Origin: Thiobacillus sp.
GTDB taxonomy: Bacteria; Pseudomonadota; Gammaproteobacteria; Burkholderiales; Thiobacillaceae
Assembly: GCF_030696885.1 (NCBI RefSeq)
Contig: NZ_JAUYRI010000010.1
Location: 1 to 64,000 of the forward strand
Length of the DNA stretch: 64,000 nucleotides
Reading direction: 5' to 3'
Part shown: in pieces, positions 37,144-44,325 of the stretch
Numbering within the stretch: the first letter of the stretch is position 1
Layout: each line of letters opens with the position of its first letter
Notes under the pieces: model-generated
Databases searched by the model: none
Told to the model about the DNA's origin: nothing
What the model saw: the letters and a program-made list of their open reading frames with translations, nothing else
Translations under genes and position numbers: made by a program

Positions 37144-37213
37144 GCCGCGCAGCGTAGGCAATCGCCTGCGCGGCCTTGCGCACGCGGTGGTCGATCTGGG
37201 CATCGATGCGTCG

Positions 37214-37331
37214 GGTAGGTCGGCAGTGCGTGGTTGTTGCCGATTAATCGGCTTACAACCACGGCCTCCCCTTTACGGGGAACACCTTGCCGACGCACGC
37301 ATGCACGGCGGGAAAGTGTTCCCGCCCTACG
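37214..37331. repeat. REP-like element with nested palindrome (R4)
   Basis: A left unit GGTAGGTCGGCA and a right unit ending GTGTTCCCGCCCTAC frame a further palindrome at 37229-37263 whose centre GCCGATTAATCGGC is perfect. The right part repeats the AACACCTTGCCGAC and GGGAAAGTGTTCCC signatures of the other copies. Confidence 0.55.
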
Positions 37332-37407
37332 GATGGGCAACACCAATTGGCCAGCGCGAATTTGTCACGAGGCAGGTGTCCGCCTCACGCGATTTTCGAC
37401 CCACGCA

Positions 37408-37432
37408 GAAAAAAGACCCGCCGTGAGGCGGG
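37408..37432 (-). terminator. Rho-independent terminator
   Basis: Stem CCCGCC/GGCGGG (loop GTGA), followed on the minus strand by TCTTTTTTC. It ends the transcript of the PEP-CTERM gene at 37548-38246. Confidence 0.85.
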
Positions 37433-37547
37433 CCAAGGATGCGCGTGAACGCATTCGAAAATCGTGCCCCGGCTTCGAGGGGGCGGCTCACGCTGAAGCC
37501 TGGCGCTCAGGGCGCCATGATGTGTTTCATCGATAACTGAACTGTTT

Positions 37548-38246
37548 TTATGCTGCACTGCGGCGGCGTCTGGCCATCCAGCCCACCAGTCCCAGGCCCG
37601 CCAGCATCATGGCGTAGGTCTCCGCCTCGGGCACCGGCGTCACCGCCATCATGTCCGGGGTCAGGCCGACGAACTTCTTCTCGATAAAGGCAAGCGAAGG
37701 ACTTGCGCCGGTCGAAACCAGCAGCAGGTTCTGAATCGTCACGTTGAGCACCCGGGCATCGTTCCATGCAGTCAGGTCGATCGCCGCATCGGCCTGCCAG
37801 TTATGCGTCGGCATGCCGGTCAGATTGAGCGGCCCGGTCGTACTGATGCTTGCGTCCAGATCGGCAAGCGGGTTGGCAACATCGAACACGCGGATCTGCC
37901 CGCCCACATCGGCCGTGCTGCCCGTGCCGAGCAGCAGGTAATCGCCCCGCTCCAGCAGCCCCATGCCGGCAAACGACCAGCCGTTGTGCGCCGCCACCTG
38001 GATATTCATGGTTTGGTTGGTCAGCGCAAAACCGGCGCCGTTGAGCGACTGGGCCTGGAAATCGACCGGGGTGAAATAGAGGGTATCGCCCGACACGCTG
38101 GCCGGCCCGAACAGGCCCAGCAGCGCATCGTCGAAAGTGAAATCGACGGTCGTGCCCGCCAGGGTGACGGAGGCCGCGAAAGCGGCTCCCGAGAGGGTTT
38201 GCCCCAGCAACAGCATGCCGGCGGCCAGTGTTTTCACGCGCTTCAT
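37548..38246 (-). CDS. PEP-CTERM protein
   Basis: A 232-residue exported protein (signal peptide ending SGAAFAA). The body is beta-rich (VTLAGTTVDFTFDDALLGLF; NNGWSFAGMG-like strands) without a recognised enzymatic motif. The sorting tail is VPEAETYAMMLAGLGLVG then ARRRR, nearly identical to that of the protein at 31571-32356, suggesting a shared exosortase. A 1-kb gene-free region lies upstream. Confidence 0.9.
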   Translation of the reverse strand: MKRVKTLAAGMLLLGQTLSGAAFAASVTLAGTTVDFTFDDALLGLFGPASVSGDTLYFTPVDFQAQSLNGAGFALTNQTMNIQVAAHNGWSFAGMGLLERGDYLLLGTGSTADVGGQIRVFDVANPLADLDASISTTGPLNLTGMPTHNWQADAAIDLTAWNDARVLNVTIQNLLLVSTGASPSLAFIEKKFVGLTPDMMAVTPVPEAETYAMMLAGLGLVGWMARRRRSAA

Positions 38247-38440
38247 GGTTTACTCCTTTGGTTTGTAATGGGTCGTGACCTAGCCCCGGACACCGTCGTC
38301 CGCGACATCACGCAAATCTACGATCGAATTCTTCAAAACCGCACAGCCACAAGGCTGCCTGCAAAGCCGCTTGCCTGGGACGCAAGAACGCCCGTGCAAA
38401 CAAGACTCAGCGCACGCCGGAAGGAGCTCGCAAAAAAACA

Positions 38441-38592
38441 CGCAGCGCCGTTACGGCGTGCGCATGAGACATCGCCGGACGGTCGCCCGACGAAACAGGA
38501 ACGGACGGGGCATGGGAGATACCCCTCCTGGCGTCAAACTGCCGACGCCTGCTGCTATTCACGCGCACTGCTTGCTACTTTATTTTTGCAGC
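38441..38592. repeat. noncoding duplicated unit, copy A
   Basis: Pairs with copy B. Shared blocks include GGCGTGCGCATGAGA near the start and, at the end, TTCACGCGCACTGCTTG followed by a T-rich tail (CTTTATTTTT). Confidence 0.6.
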
Positions 38593-38744
38593 GTATCGGG
38601 CCGGATTCCGGGTTAGCCCAGCTTGTTATGCCGGCCCTGCTGCTTATCATTTACCGCTTGTCATTTGCCTTGCGGCCACACCATCCCGCTGGCCGAAACC
38701 AGCCCAGGCGCACGTCGATACGGAATCTGCAATAGGCAATACAG

Positions 38745-38897
38745 CGCAGCACCGTCTCGGCGTGCGCATGAGATATCGTTGAACAATCCAACGACCACAG
38801 GACATGACAAACCCTGGGAGGGGGCTTGCCCGGACATCGAAACCACCGATGCCCACTGCTTTTCACGCGCACTGCTTGTTGCTTTATTTTTTACAAC
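38745..38897. repeat. noncoding duplicated unit, copy B
   Basis: A diverged copy of 38441-38592, about 305 nt further on. The start and end blocks match best; the middle has drifted. It could be a tandemly duplicated small RNA or regulatory unit (inference). Confidence 0.6.
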
Positions 38898-39003
38898 TTT
38901 TGTTTTGCCGTGACACCCCGAATCTGTTGTCCGGTTGCGTCCTCGACTGTGGTGAATCTTATCGGTCGAATGTTTCAGGGCTTCGCGTTGAAGCGCAGCC
39001 GGC

Positions 39004-39023
39004 GATGAGCCTATCGGCTCATG
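39004..39023. promoter_or_regulatory. GATGAGCC-type palindrome (site d)
   Basis: GCGATGAGCCTATCGGCTCA holds the perfect arms TGAGCC/GGCTCA (39006-39021). It lies inside the 1-kb gap, about 760 nt upstream of the PEP-CTERM start at 38246. Confidence 0.5.
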
Positions 39024-39156
39024 TGACGACGTACCGGTGATGCGGTGCGCATCGCCGTCGATGGCGCGCGTCCGGGGCCGCCAGTTCGGATACCAACTGC
39101 GGGCAGCCGTATAAAGAATGACTCTTTCACCGTTAATTGTTTGGCGGTAGCCTGAT

Positions 39157-39229
39157 GTAGGTTGGCAATACTTTGCCGACACGCGGTCTGGGCGCCGTCC
39201 ATTGTGTCGGGAAGGTGTTCCCGACCTAC
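39157..39229. repeat. BIME-like REP pair (R5)
   Basis: Two inverted REP units, GTAGGTTGGCAATACTTTGC and, inverted, GTCGGGAAGGTGTTCCCGAC. The pair is framed by 10-bp inverted repeats TCACCGTTAA (39127-39136) and TTAACGGTGA (39269-39278). Confidence 0.72.
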
Positions 39230-39289
39230 TGCAGCCTTTGTTGTCAGGGGCTTTGCGAGGAACAATAGTTAACGGTGATAGAGCCTAAA

Positions 39290-39317
39290 GAACGGGCGGC
39301 CCGAAGGCCGCCCGTTC
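39290..39317 (-). terminator. hairpin terminator
   Basis: A 12-bp stem GAACGGGCGGCC/GGCCGCCCGTTC with a 4-nt loop, followed on the minus strand by TTTAGG. It sits downstream of the protease gene; the T-run is short. Confidence 0.75.
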
Positions 39318-39340
39318 TGCTTGCCACTTACAATTACCTT

Positions 39341-40276
39341 TTATTCCACCGATTTGCGACGCGCCATTAAACCGACCATCCCCAGACCCGCCAGCAGCAT
39401 CACCCAGGTATGGGGTTCGGGTATGGGCGCGATCGTCGCCTGGATCCAGGGCAGATAGGATGCCACCACGGTCCCGCCGCCAATCGCACCGAACTTCACG
39501 TTACTGCCGGAAGACTGATTGGTGCTGCCGTTGAACGTGGCGATGCCGGCGATCTTCCATACTCCGTTGTCGTCGACGAACACCGGACTGCCCGAATCGC
39601 CGCTTGCAAACTGGGCTTCTGCATTCAGGGCCAGGTTGGAAGGGCTGGGCGGGCCGTACACATTGGTCGACGCGTCCGGGCCGTCAAAATCGAACACGAA
39701 GATTTCGTCATGCAATCCGCCGTCGTCGTCCACCAGCAGATCATCGACCCGGTTTTCTCCCACACGCTTCACACTGGCACTGGCGCCCACGGTATCCCCG
39801 TTGACCCCATCGCCACCCCGGCCATAGCCGACGAGCGTAAGGGTCTGGTTCGCCAGACTCCCGCCATACATGTCATACATCGGCACCACACCCGCCACCG
39901 GTGCGTTCAACCGGACAATCGCCAGGTCATCATGCCAAACGCCGTCCGCCCCGGGCATCGTGCCTGTGTAGCCGTCAAAGACTGTTATCGCCGAGGCACT
40001 GTAGGTGTGGGTCTGGTCACCGCCCACATTGAGGGAAAAACCGACATTGCCGGGCGTGCCTACCTGCCCACCAACCACGTGCGCAGCAGTCAGAACATGC
40101 TGGCTGTCGAGCAAAACACCCGAGTAGACGCTGCCGCTGATCGTAATCGAACCCACGCTTGCCCAGGGCGAACTTGCAAGATTGGCATCCACGCTCCCGC
40201 CCACCAGGGCGAACGCAGAAGACTGTCCAAGCGTGGCCACGAACGTCAGCCCGCAAATAACGCCATATTTGTTCAT
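39341..40276 (-). CDS. trypsin-like serine protease with PEP-CTERM tail
   Basis: A 311-residue exported chymotrypsin-fold protease. The signal peptide is MNKYGVICGLTFVATLGQSS (ending AFA). The catalytic triad is visible: His66 in LTAAHVV, Asp117 in DDLAIVRL and Ser228 in GDSGSP. The sorting tail is IPEPHTWVMLLAGLGMVG then ARRK. The start at 40276 is preferred because GGAG precedes it; an earlier ATG at 40291 would bury that site. It could mature or degrade other surface proteins; the substrate is unknown. Confidence 0.9.
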   Translation of the reverse strand: MNKYGVICGLTFVATLGQSSAFALVGGSVDANLASSPWASVGSITISGSVYSGVLLDSQHVLTAAHVVGGQVGTPGNVGFSLNVGGDQTHTYSASAITVFDGYTGTMPGADGVWHDDLAIVRLNAPVAGVVPMYDMYGGSLANQTLTLVGYGRGGDGVNGDTVGASASVKRVGENRVDDLLVDDDGGLHDEIFVFDFDGPDASTNVYGPPSPSNLALNAEAQFASGDSGSPVFVDDNGVWKIAGIATFNGSTNQSSGSNVKFGAIGGGTVVASYLPWIQATIAPIPEPHTWVMLLAGLGMVGLMARRKSVE

Positions 40277-40554
40277 ACTGCATCTCCTCATTGGTGGTTA
40301 TCGGCACGCGCAGATTTATTGTGTTTGGCGCGAAGCTCTGATTGTTTGTAGCAAACAAGCTTCACGCAAGCAACATTCCAGAAACCCAGGAAAGCTCAGC
40401 CCTCCTCTGATGTGTCGCCTCTTCCGTTTTCACGAGAACAAGCGGCCGCCATTAATCGGAGACGGCGTGTCCATGGCGCCCATGGAAAGGCATTGAGACT
40501 TGCTTCCGGGGTCTGGAATCTTGTACCGTGCGGCTTGAGACCCGATCCTTTTCC

Positions 40555-41148
40555 ATGCCGCCCATCACCTACACCCTCATCCTGCTGAACATGCTGATCT
40601 ATGCGCTCGGCATGGCGACCGGGCCCGAGATCGTGCGGGTGTTCGGCCTGTGGCCGCCGGGATCAGGCGGCGCGTTCAATATCTGGCAACTGGTGACCTA
40701 TAGCTTTGTGCACGGCTCGATCCCGCACCTGGCGATGAACATGTTTGCCATCTGGATGTTCGGCACCGAACTGGAAAAGCGCTGGGGCGACCTGCGCTAC
40801 CTGTTGACCTATCTGTTCAGCGTGATTGTTGCGGCCATGACGCAGATCGCCGTCAGCGGCTATTTCCTGCATGCACCCGGCGCGGTGGTCGGCGCCTCGG
40901 GCGGCGTGTTCGGCCTGCTGCTTGCGTATGCGCTGTATTTTCCCAACCGGGTCATCAGCATCATTTTCCTGCCCTTCATCCGCATCCCCGCACGCACCTT
41001 CGTCTACGGCTATGCCGCCATCGAGCTTTTTCTCGGCGTCACCAACACCGCCGCGGGCATCGCCCACTTCGCGCACCTGGGTGGTCTGTTCGGCGGCTGG
41101 CTGAGCGTGCAGTATTTTCGCGGACGCGGGGTGTTCGGCAAACGCTAG
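40555..41148 (+). CDS. rhomboid family intramembrane protease
   Basis: A 197-residue protein with six predicted membrane helices. The rhomboid signatures are HGSIPHLAMNMFAIWMFG, GASGGVFGL with catalytic Ser115, and AHLGGLFGG with catalytic His174. It cleaves membrane proteins within the bilayer. Start 40555 is the ATG that opens the first helix. It is probably a general rhomboid rather than a rhombosortase, as no GlyGly-CTERM protein is visible. Confidence 0.88.
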   Translation: MPPITYTLILLNMLIYALGMATGPEIVRVFGLWPPGSGGAFNIWQLVTYSFVHGSIPHLAMNMFAIWMFGTELEKRWGDLRYLLTYLFSVIVAAMTQIAVSGYFLHAPGAVVGASGGVFGLLLAYALYFPNRVISIIFLPFIRIPARTFVYGYAAIELFLGVTNTAAGIAHFAHLGGLFGGWLSVQYFRGRGVFGKR

Positions 41149-41173
41149 GGCGACCCTGAACAACTCCACATTC

Positions 41174-41240
41174 GTCATTCCGGCGGAAGCCGGAATCCAG
41201 TTAAATCAAGCATTTGGACCCCGGCTTTTGCCGGGGTGAC
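41174..41240. repeat. REP-like palindrome pair (ATTCCGGC type)
   Basis: Two hairpins, GTCATTCCGGCGGAAGCCGG then AATCCAG, and about 20 nt on CCCCGGCTTTTGCCGGGGTG then ACGAC. It is a widespread proteobacterial repeat type, unrelated to the TAGGTCGGGAA family. It sits between the rhomboid end and the damaged toxin. Confidence 0.8.
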
Positions 41241-41247
41241 GACTTAT

Positions 41248-41310
41248 TCAGCGTTTCCTTAGCAAACCCACCCAGCGCGGCGACAGGTTCATGTCAACGA
41301 GCACTTTCAT
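41248..41310 (-). pseudogene. remnant of DUF5615 PIN-like toxin
   Basis: Only the first 20 residues remain (MKVLVDMNLSPRWVGLLRKR), ending at a TGA. This matches the start of DUF5615-type toxins, which normally run to about 110 residues. The start overlaps the antitoxin stop as ATGA. The REP-like pair at 41174-41240 begins 8 nt after the stop and probably displaced the rest. Confidence 0.7.
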
Positions 41311-41540
41311 GCGTTGGGCAGCATGACCTCGCGTTCCTCGGCACGCCAGGCGGCATAGCGCAGTGCCTGCATGATGTCTTCGCGTTCGAGGTAAGGATAG
41401 TCTGCGAGGATTTCTTCAATGCTGCGCCCCGCACCGACTTGTCCCACAACCATCCCAACCGTGACGCGCATCCCACGAATGCAGGCTTTCCCCCCCATCA
41501 CATCGGGTTGCTGGGTAATGCGATCGAGTCCCTGTGTCAT
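41307..41540 (-). CDS. DUF433 family antitoxin
   Basis: A 77-residue protein of the DUF433 type (QQPDVMGGKACIRGMRVTVG, then ILADYPYLEREDIMQALRYA), the usual partner of DUF5615-type toxins. ATG 41540 starts the conserved region. Its toxin is truncated, so it may now be an orphan. Confidence 0.85.
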   Translation of the reverse strand: MTQGLDRITQQPDVMGGKACIRGMRVTVGMVVGQVGAGRSIEEILADYPYLEREDIMQALRYAAWRAEEREVMLPNA

Positions 41541-41640
41541 GGCCGCTCCCGAATCAAATGCACTCAACAAGTCATGCGCCAAGCATAGTCCAGAACCTGA
41601 AGGATGGCACATAGCCACCCCCATCCAGCTTCAGCTACAA

Positions 41641-41681
41641 CTTACACCTTACAACTTGATCCTGGACCTTGCATCTTGCCT
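41641..41681. repeat. heptanucleotide array next to galE stop
   Basis: Heptads CTTACAC, CTTACAA, CTTGATC, then a 6-base unit, CTTGCAT, CTTGCCT. The last one ends directly before the galE stop codon (41682-41684). Confidence 0.75.
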
Positions 41682-42692
41682 TCAGGCATACCCCTCCGGG
41701 TTCCCCGACTGCCAGCGCCAGGCATCCGCGCACATCCGCTGCAGGTCATATTCCGCGCGCCAGCCCAGTTCCCTCGCTGCACGCGCGGGGTCGGCCCAGC
41801 ATTGCGCCACGTCGCCGGCGCGCCGCGCCACGATCTGATACGGCACCGGCTTGCCGCTGGCCGCCTCGAACGCGCGCACCATGTCGAGCACGCTCACCCC
41901 ACGCCCGGTGCCCAGGTTCCAGGTTTGCACCCCGCCCAGCCCATGGAGCTTGTTCAGCGCCGCCACATGGCCGCGCGCCAGGTCGACCACGTGGATGTAG
42001 TCGCGCACCCCGGTGCCGTCCGGCGTCGGATAGTCGCCGCCGAACACATTCAGATGCGGACGTCGCCCCACCGCCACCTGCGCCACGTACGGCATCAGGT
42101 TGTTGGGAATGCCGCGCGGGTCTTCGCCAATCAGCCCCGACTCGTGCGCGCCCACCGGATTGAAATAGCGCAGCAGCGCAATGTTCCAGCCCGCATCAGC
42201 CCGCGCCACGTCGCGCAGCATCTGCTCGATGAAGAGCTTGGACCAGCCATAGGGATTGGTCGCCGACAGCGGAAAATCCTCGGTGATCGGCACCGTCGCC
42301 GGATCGCCGTACACCGTGGCCGACGACGAGAACACCACCGCCTTCACCCCCGCCGCCGCCATCTCCTCGAACAGCGCGATGCTGCCCGCGATGTTGTTGT
42401 CGTAGTACAGCAGCGGCTTTTCCACCGACTCGCCCACCGCCTTCAGCCCGGCAAAATGCACCACCGCATCGATCGCATGCGCCGCGAACAGCGCACGCAA
42501 TGCCGCGCGGTCGCGAATGTCGCCCTGCACGAAATCCACCGGCCGGCCCGAAATCTGCGTCACCCGCTCCAGCGACTTCACGCTGCTGTTGGACAGGTTG
42601 TCGAACACCACCACCTCGTGCCCCGCCGCCAGGCATTCCACCGCCGTGTGCGACCCGATATAGCCGGCGCCGCCGGTCAACAAAACTCTCAA
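41682..42692 (-). CDS. galE: UDP-glucose 4-epimerase GalE
   Basis: A 336-residue short-chain dehydrogenase/reductase that interconverts UDP-glucose and UDP-galactose. The NAD-binding loop is [10 protein letters not shown] and the active-site pair is SSSATVYG and YGWSK; the end is typical ([20 protein letters not shown]). TTG 42692 is chosen because GGAGG lies 7 nt upstream; an ATG at 42707 would place that site inside the gene and add five residues. It likely supplies galactose donors to the polysaccharide genes nearby. Confidence 0.93.
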   Translation of the reverse strand: MRVLLTGGAGYIGSHTAVECLAAGHEVVVFDNLSNSSVKSLERVTQISGRPVDFVQGDIRDRAALRALFAAHAIDAVVHFAGLKAVGESVEKPLLYYDNNIAGSIALFEEMAAAGVKAVVFSSSATVYGDPATVPITEDFPLSATNPYGWSKLFIEQMLRDVARADAGWNIALLRYFNPVGAHESGLIGEDPRGIPNNLMPYVAQVAVGRRPHLNVFGGDYPTPDGTGVRDYIHVVDLARGHVAALNKLHGLGGVQTWNLGTGRGVSVLDMVRAFEAASGKPVPYQIVARRAGDVAQCWADPARAARELGWRAEYDLQRMCADAWRWQSGNPEGYA

Positions 42693-42795
42693 TTCGCTTC
42701 CTCCCATTCGTTATTTTGTTTCCGGCAGACGTCTTCCCCGTCCAGATTTTGCCACCAGAATCCTGCCCGTCAGCCCTGGACAACGCCCCAGCCGG

Positions 42796-43092
42796 TTAAC
42801 TGCGTGCTCGCCACAGCGTCGGATTGCGCGCGCTATGGAACACCGCGAGTACAACTATCGTTTACGCGCGAATCCTGAAATAAATGCAATAAGGAAAGCG
42901 CCGCACAACCGCCTTGCGAACGCCATTGAGCACCTCGGGAAAAGCACCCGGGTTGCCGGCAATCAAGTGCAACAGCCGTTCGACCTCAGCGAGAAAAGCA
43001 CCACCAAGACCTGGCAGCTCCCGTTCATACCAGTCAGCTGCTGAATCGAACTCCTGCCTGGCTTGGGGCCGGAAGACCACACCCCTGGTCAT
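42796..43092 (-). pseudogene. ParE/RelE-type toxin with in-frame stop
   Basis: The reading MTRGVVFRPQARQEFDSAAD to YCIYFRIRA is a ParE-type toxin, but a TAA stop at 42862-42864 cuts it. Beyond the stop the same frame continues with TIVVLAVFHSARNPTLW, the expected C-terminal end of the family, to a TAA at 42796. A single nonsense change thus disrupts the last 21 codons. The start overlaps the antitoxin stop by one base. Confidence 0.8.
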
Positions 43093-43319
43093 TATTTCCA
43101 GCGTTCAACTGCATCACGCTTGATCTCATCCCATGTCGTGACGTTCGCTGGTGATGCATCGTCTTCAGACATTCGGCCTTCGATCTCCTGCTTCTCGTCG
43201 GCAGTCGGTGGCAGCAAGCCCACCTCGCGTGCGATGGAATCCCAGATTTCCTGCACCAGTGTCACGCGCTGCTCAATTGGGAGACGATCAATCCCCAAAT
43301 CACGAAGTACATGGCCCAT
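43092..43319 (-). CDS. addiction module antitoxin
   Basis: A 75-residue acidic protein of the small addiction-module-component family that pairs with ParE/RelE toxins (IDRLPIEQRVTLVQEIWDSI, then MSEDDASPANVTTWDEIKRD). ATG 43319 follows AAGGAG. Its stop overlaps the toxin start (TAATG). The partner toxin carries a premature stop, so the pair may be inactive. Confidence 0.8.
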   Translation of the reverse strand: MGHVLRDLGIDRLPIEQRVTLVQEIWDSIAREVGLLPPTADEKQEIEGRMSEDDASPANVTTWDEIKRDAVERWK

Positions 43320-43492
43320 GTCAATCTCCTTAACCAACCGATCCGAATTCATTATCCGTCCACATCCCGGTCAATGCACCCGTGCCTGGCACGAACTTCC
43401 ATCGGACATGGCTGGAACCGTCTCTTCCTGATCAACGCTGCCCGCAACGTTGGCCATATGCCGACCAGCCTGCCACCTTTTCCCTAAATCAA

Positions 43493-43534
43493 CTTGCATT
43501 TTGAATCTTGCCTCTTGCATCTTGCCCCTACTTC
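43493..43534. repeat. heptanucleotide array next to vapC stop
   Basis: Heptads CTTGCAT, TTTGAAT, CTTGCCT, CTTGCAT, CTTGCCC (43493-43527) end directly before the vapC stop (43528-43530); a further partial unit CTACTTC covers it. Confidence 0.85.
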
Positions 43535-43944
43535 CTCGGCATCGCCTCAAGCCAGTTCTCAACCGCAAGCCCCGGCACCCGGGAAAACTCACCGATGTTT
43601 GCTGTCACAAGGGTCGACTCGGTGGCCAGCGCGTGCGCGGCGATCAACATATCGTTCGGTCCGATCGGCGTGCCGGCCTGTTCCAGATGCAAACGCAGCT
43701 TTGCGTATTCGCGATCGGCAGGGATATCGAATGGGCGGACCTCCAGCGCTGCAAGGATGGCGTCCACTTGTGCGGTGAGCTTCGGCGCATTTCGTTTGGC
43801 CGCCCCGAAGCGCAATTCGCTTGCAACGATCATGGACGTGCAAACCGACTTCTCCCCCACTTGCGCAATGCACGTCGCAATCCGGCCCTGGGGATTGCGC
43901 ACCAGGTCCGACAGGATATTCGTGTCCAGCAGATAAAGCGGCAT
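43528..43944 (-). CDS. vapC: VapC-type PIN domain toxin
   Basis: A 138-residue PIN-domain ribonuclease. The acidic active-site residues are visible: Asp in LLDTNILSDLV, Glu in ASELRFG, Asp in GPNDMLIAAHA and Asn in LVTANIGEF. ATG 43944 lies 5 nt after the vapB stop; a TTG at 43953 would overlap it. It likely cleaves RNA when free of VapB. Confidence 0.93.
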   Translation of the reverse strand: MPLYLLDTNILSDLVRNPQGRIATCIAQVGEKSVCTSMIVASELRFGAAKRNAPKLTAQVDAILAALEVRPFDIPADREYAKLRLHLEQAGTPIGPNDMLIAAHALATESTLVTANIGEFSRVPGLAVENWLEAMPRK

Positions 43945-43949
43945 TCGGC

Positions 43950-44189
43950 TCAAAGCGCCACGTCGTCCAGGGGCAACATGCCCTGGTCGACATCGGGAAA
44001 CGCCTCATCCAGCGCGCGCAGCGTCGACAGCGTAGCCAGCAGCCCTTTTTTCCTGATCGGCTCGATCACCAGACGATCGTCCTCCCGCCGAATGATCGCT
44101 TCTTCCGCATCCATCTCGAACTCGCGCGGAATGCGGATCGCCTGGTTCCGCCCATTGCGAAAGAAACGGACATGTCTTCCTGTATTCAT
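43950..44189 (-). CDS. vapB: VapB-type antitoxin
   Basis: A 79-residue AbrB-type antitoxin (MNTGRHVRFFRNGRNQAIRI, then PREFEMDAEEAIIRREDDRL), with the DNA-binding swapped-hairpin fold at the N-terminus and a toxin-binding tail. It normally represses its own promoter with VapC. It forms the only intact toxin-antitoxin pair of the window. Confidence 0.92.
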   Translation of the reverse strand: MNTGRHVRFFRNGRNQAIRIPREFEMDAEEAIIRREDDRLVIEPIRKKGLLATLSTLRALDEAFPDVDQGMLPLDDVAL

Positions 44190-44262
44190 TGGCGACCCCC
44201 TTCATCGTTGGCATATGCAGAAGCCTATGCCGCGAATGTCAGCAAGTCAATCATTGAGCCGC

Positions 44263-44325
44263 CTTGCGCCTTGCCCCTTGCCCCTTGCCCCTTGAATCTT
44301 GAATCTCGCCTCTTGAATCTCACTT
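44263..44325. repeat. heptanucleotide array across wecG stop
   Basis: Nine 7-mers: CTTGCGC, CTTGCCC (three times), CTTGAAT (twice), CTCGCCT, CTTGAAT, CTCACTT. The wecG-like stop (44320-44322) lies inside the last. Confidence 0.88.

Larger units (their letters stand above)
37144..37547. other. intergenic region with repeats
   Basis: A 404-nt gap. It contains the compound repeat at 37214-37331 and the terminator of the downstream PEP-CTERM gene at 37408-37432. I see no gene. Confidence 0.6.
38247..39340. other. 1.1-kb gene-free region
   Basis: A long noncoding stretch upstream of the PEP-CTERM gene. It contains two related segments of about 150 nt (38441-38592 and 38745-38897), palindrome d at 39004-39023, a BIME-like element at 39157-39229 and a terminator at 39290-39317. 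No convincing protein gene is seen on either strand. Confidence 0.7.

Noticed and set aside
40342..40358. Hairpin TTGTTTG/CAAACAA upstream of the protease
   Set aside because: Short, AT-rich and single; could occur by chance.
40555..41148. Rhomboid as a rhombosortase
   Set aside because: No GlyGly-CTERM protein is seen, and the sequence looks like a general rhomboid.
42692..42707. ATG 42707 as galE start
   Set aside because: GGAGG lies between this ATG and the TTG at 42692, with ideal spacing for the latter.
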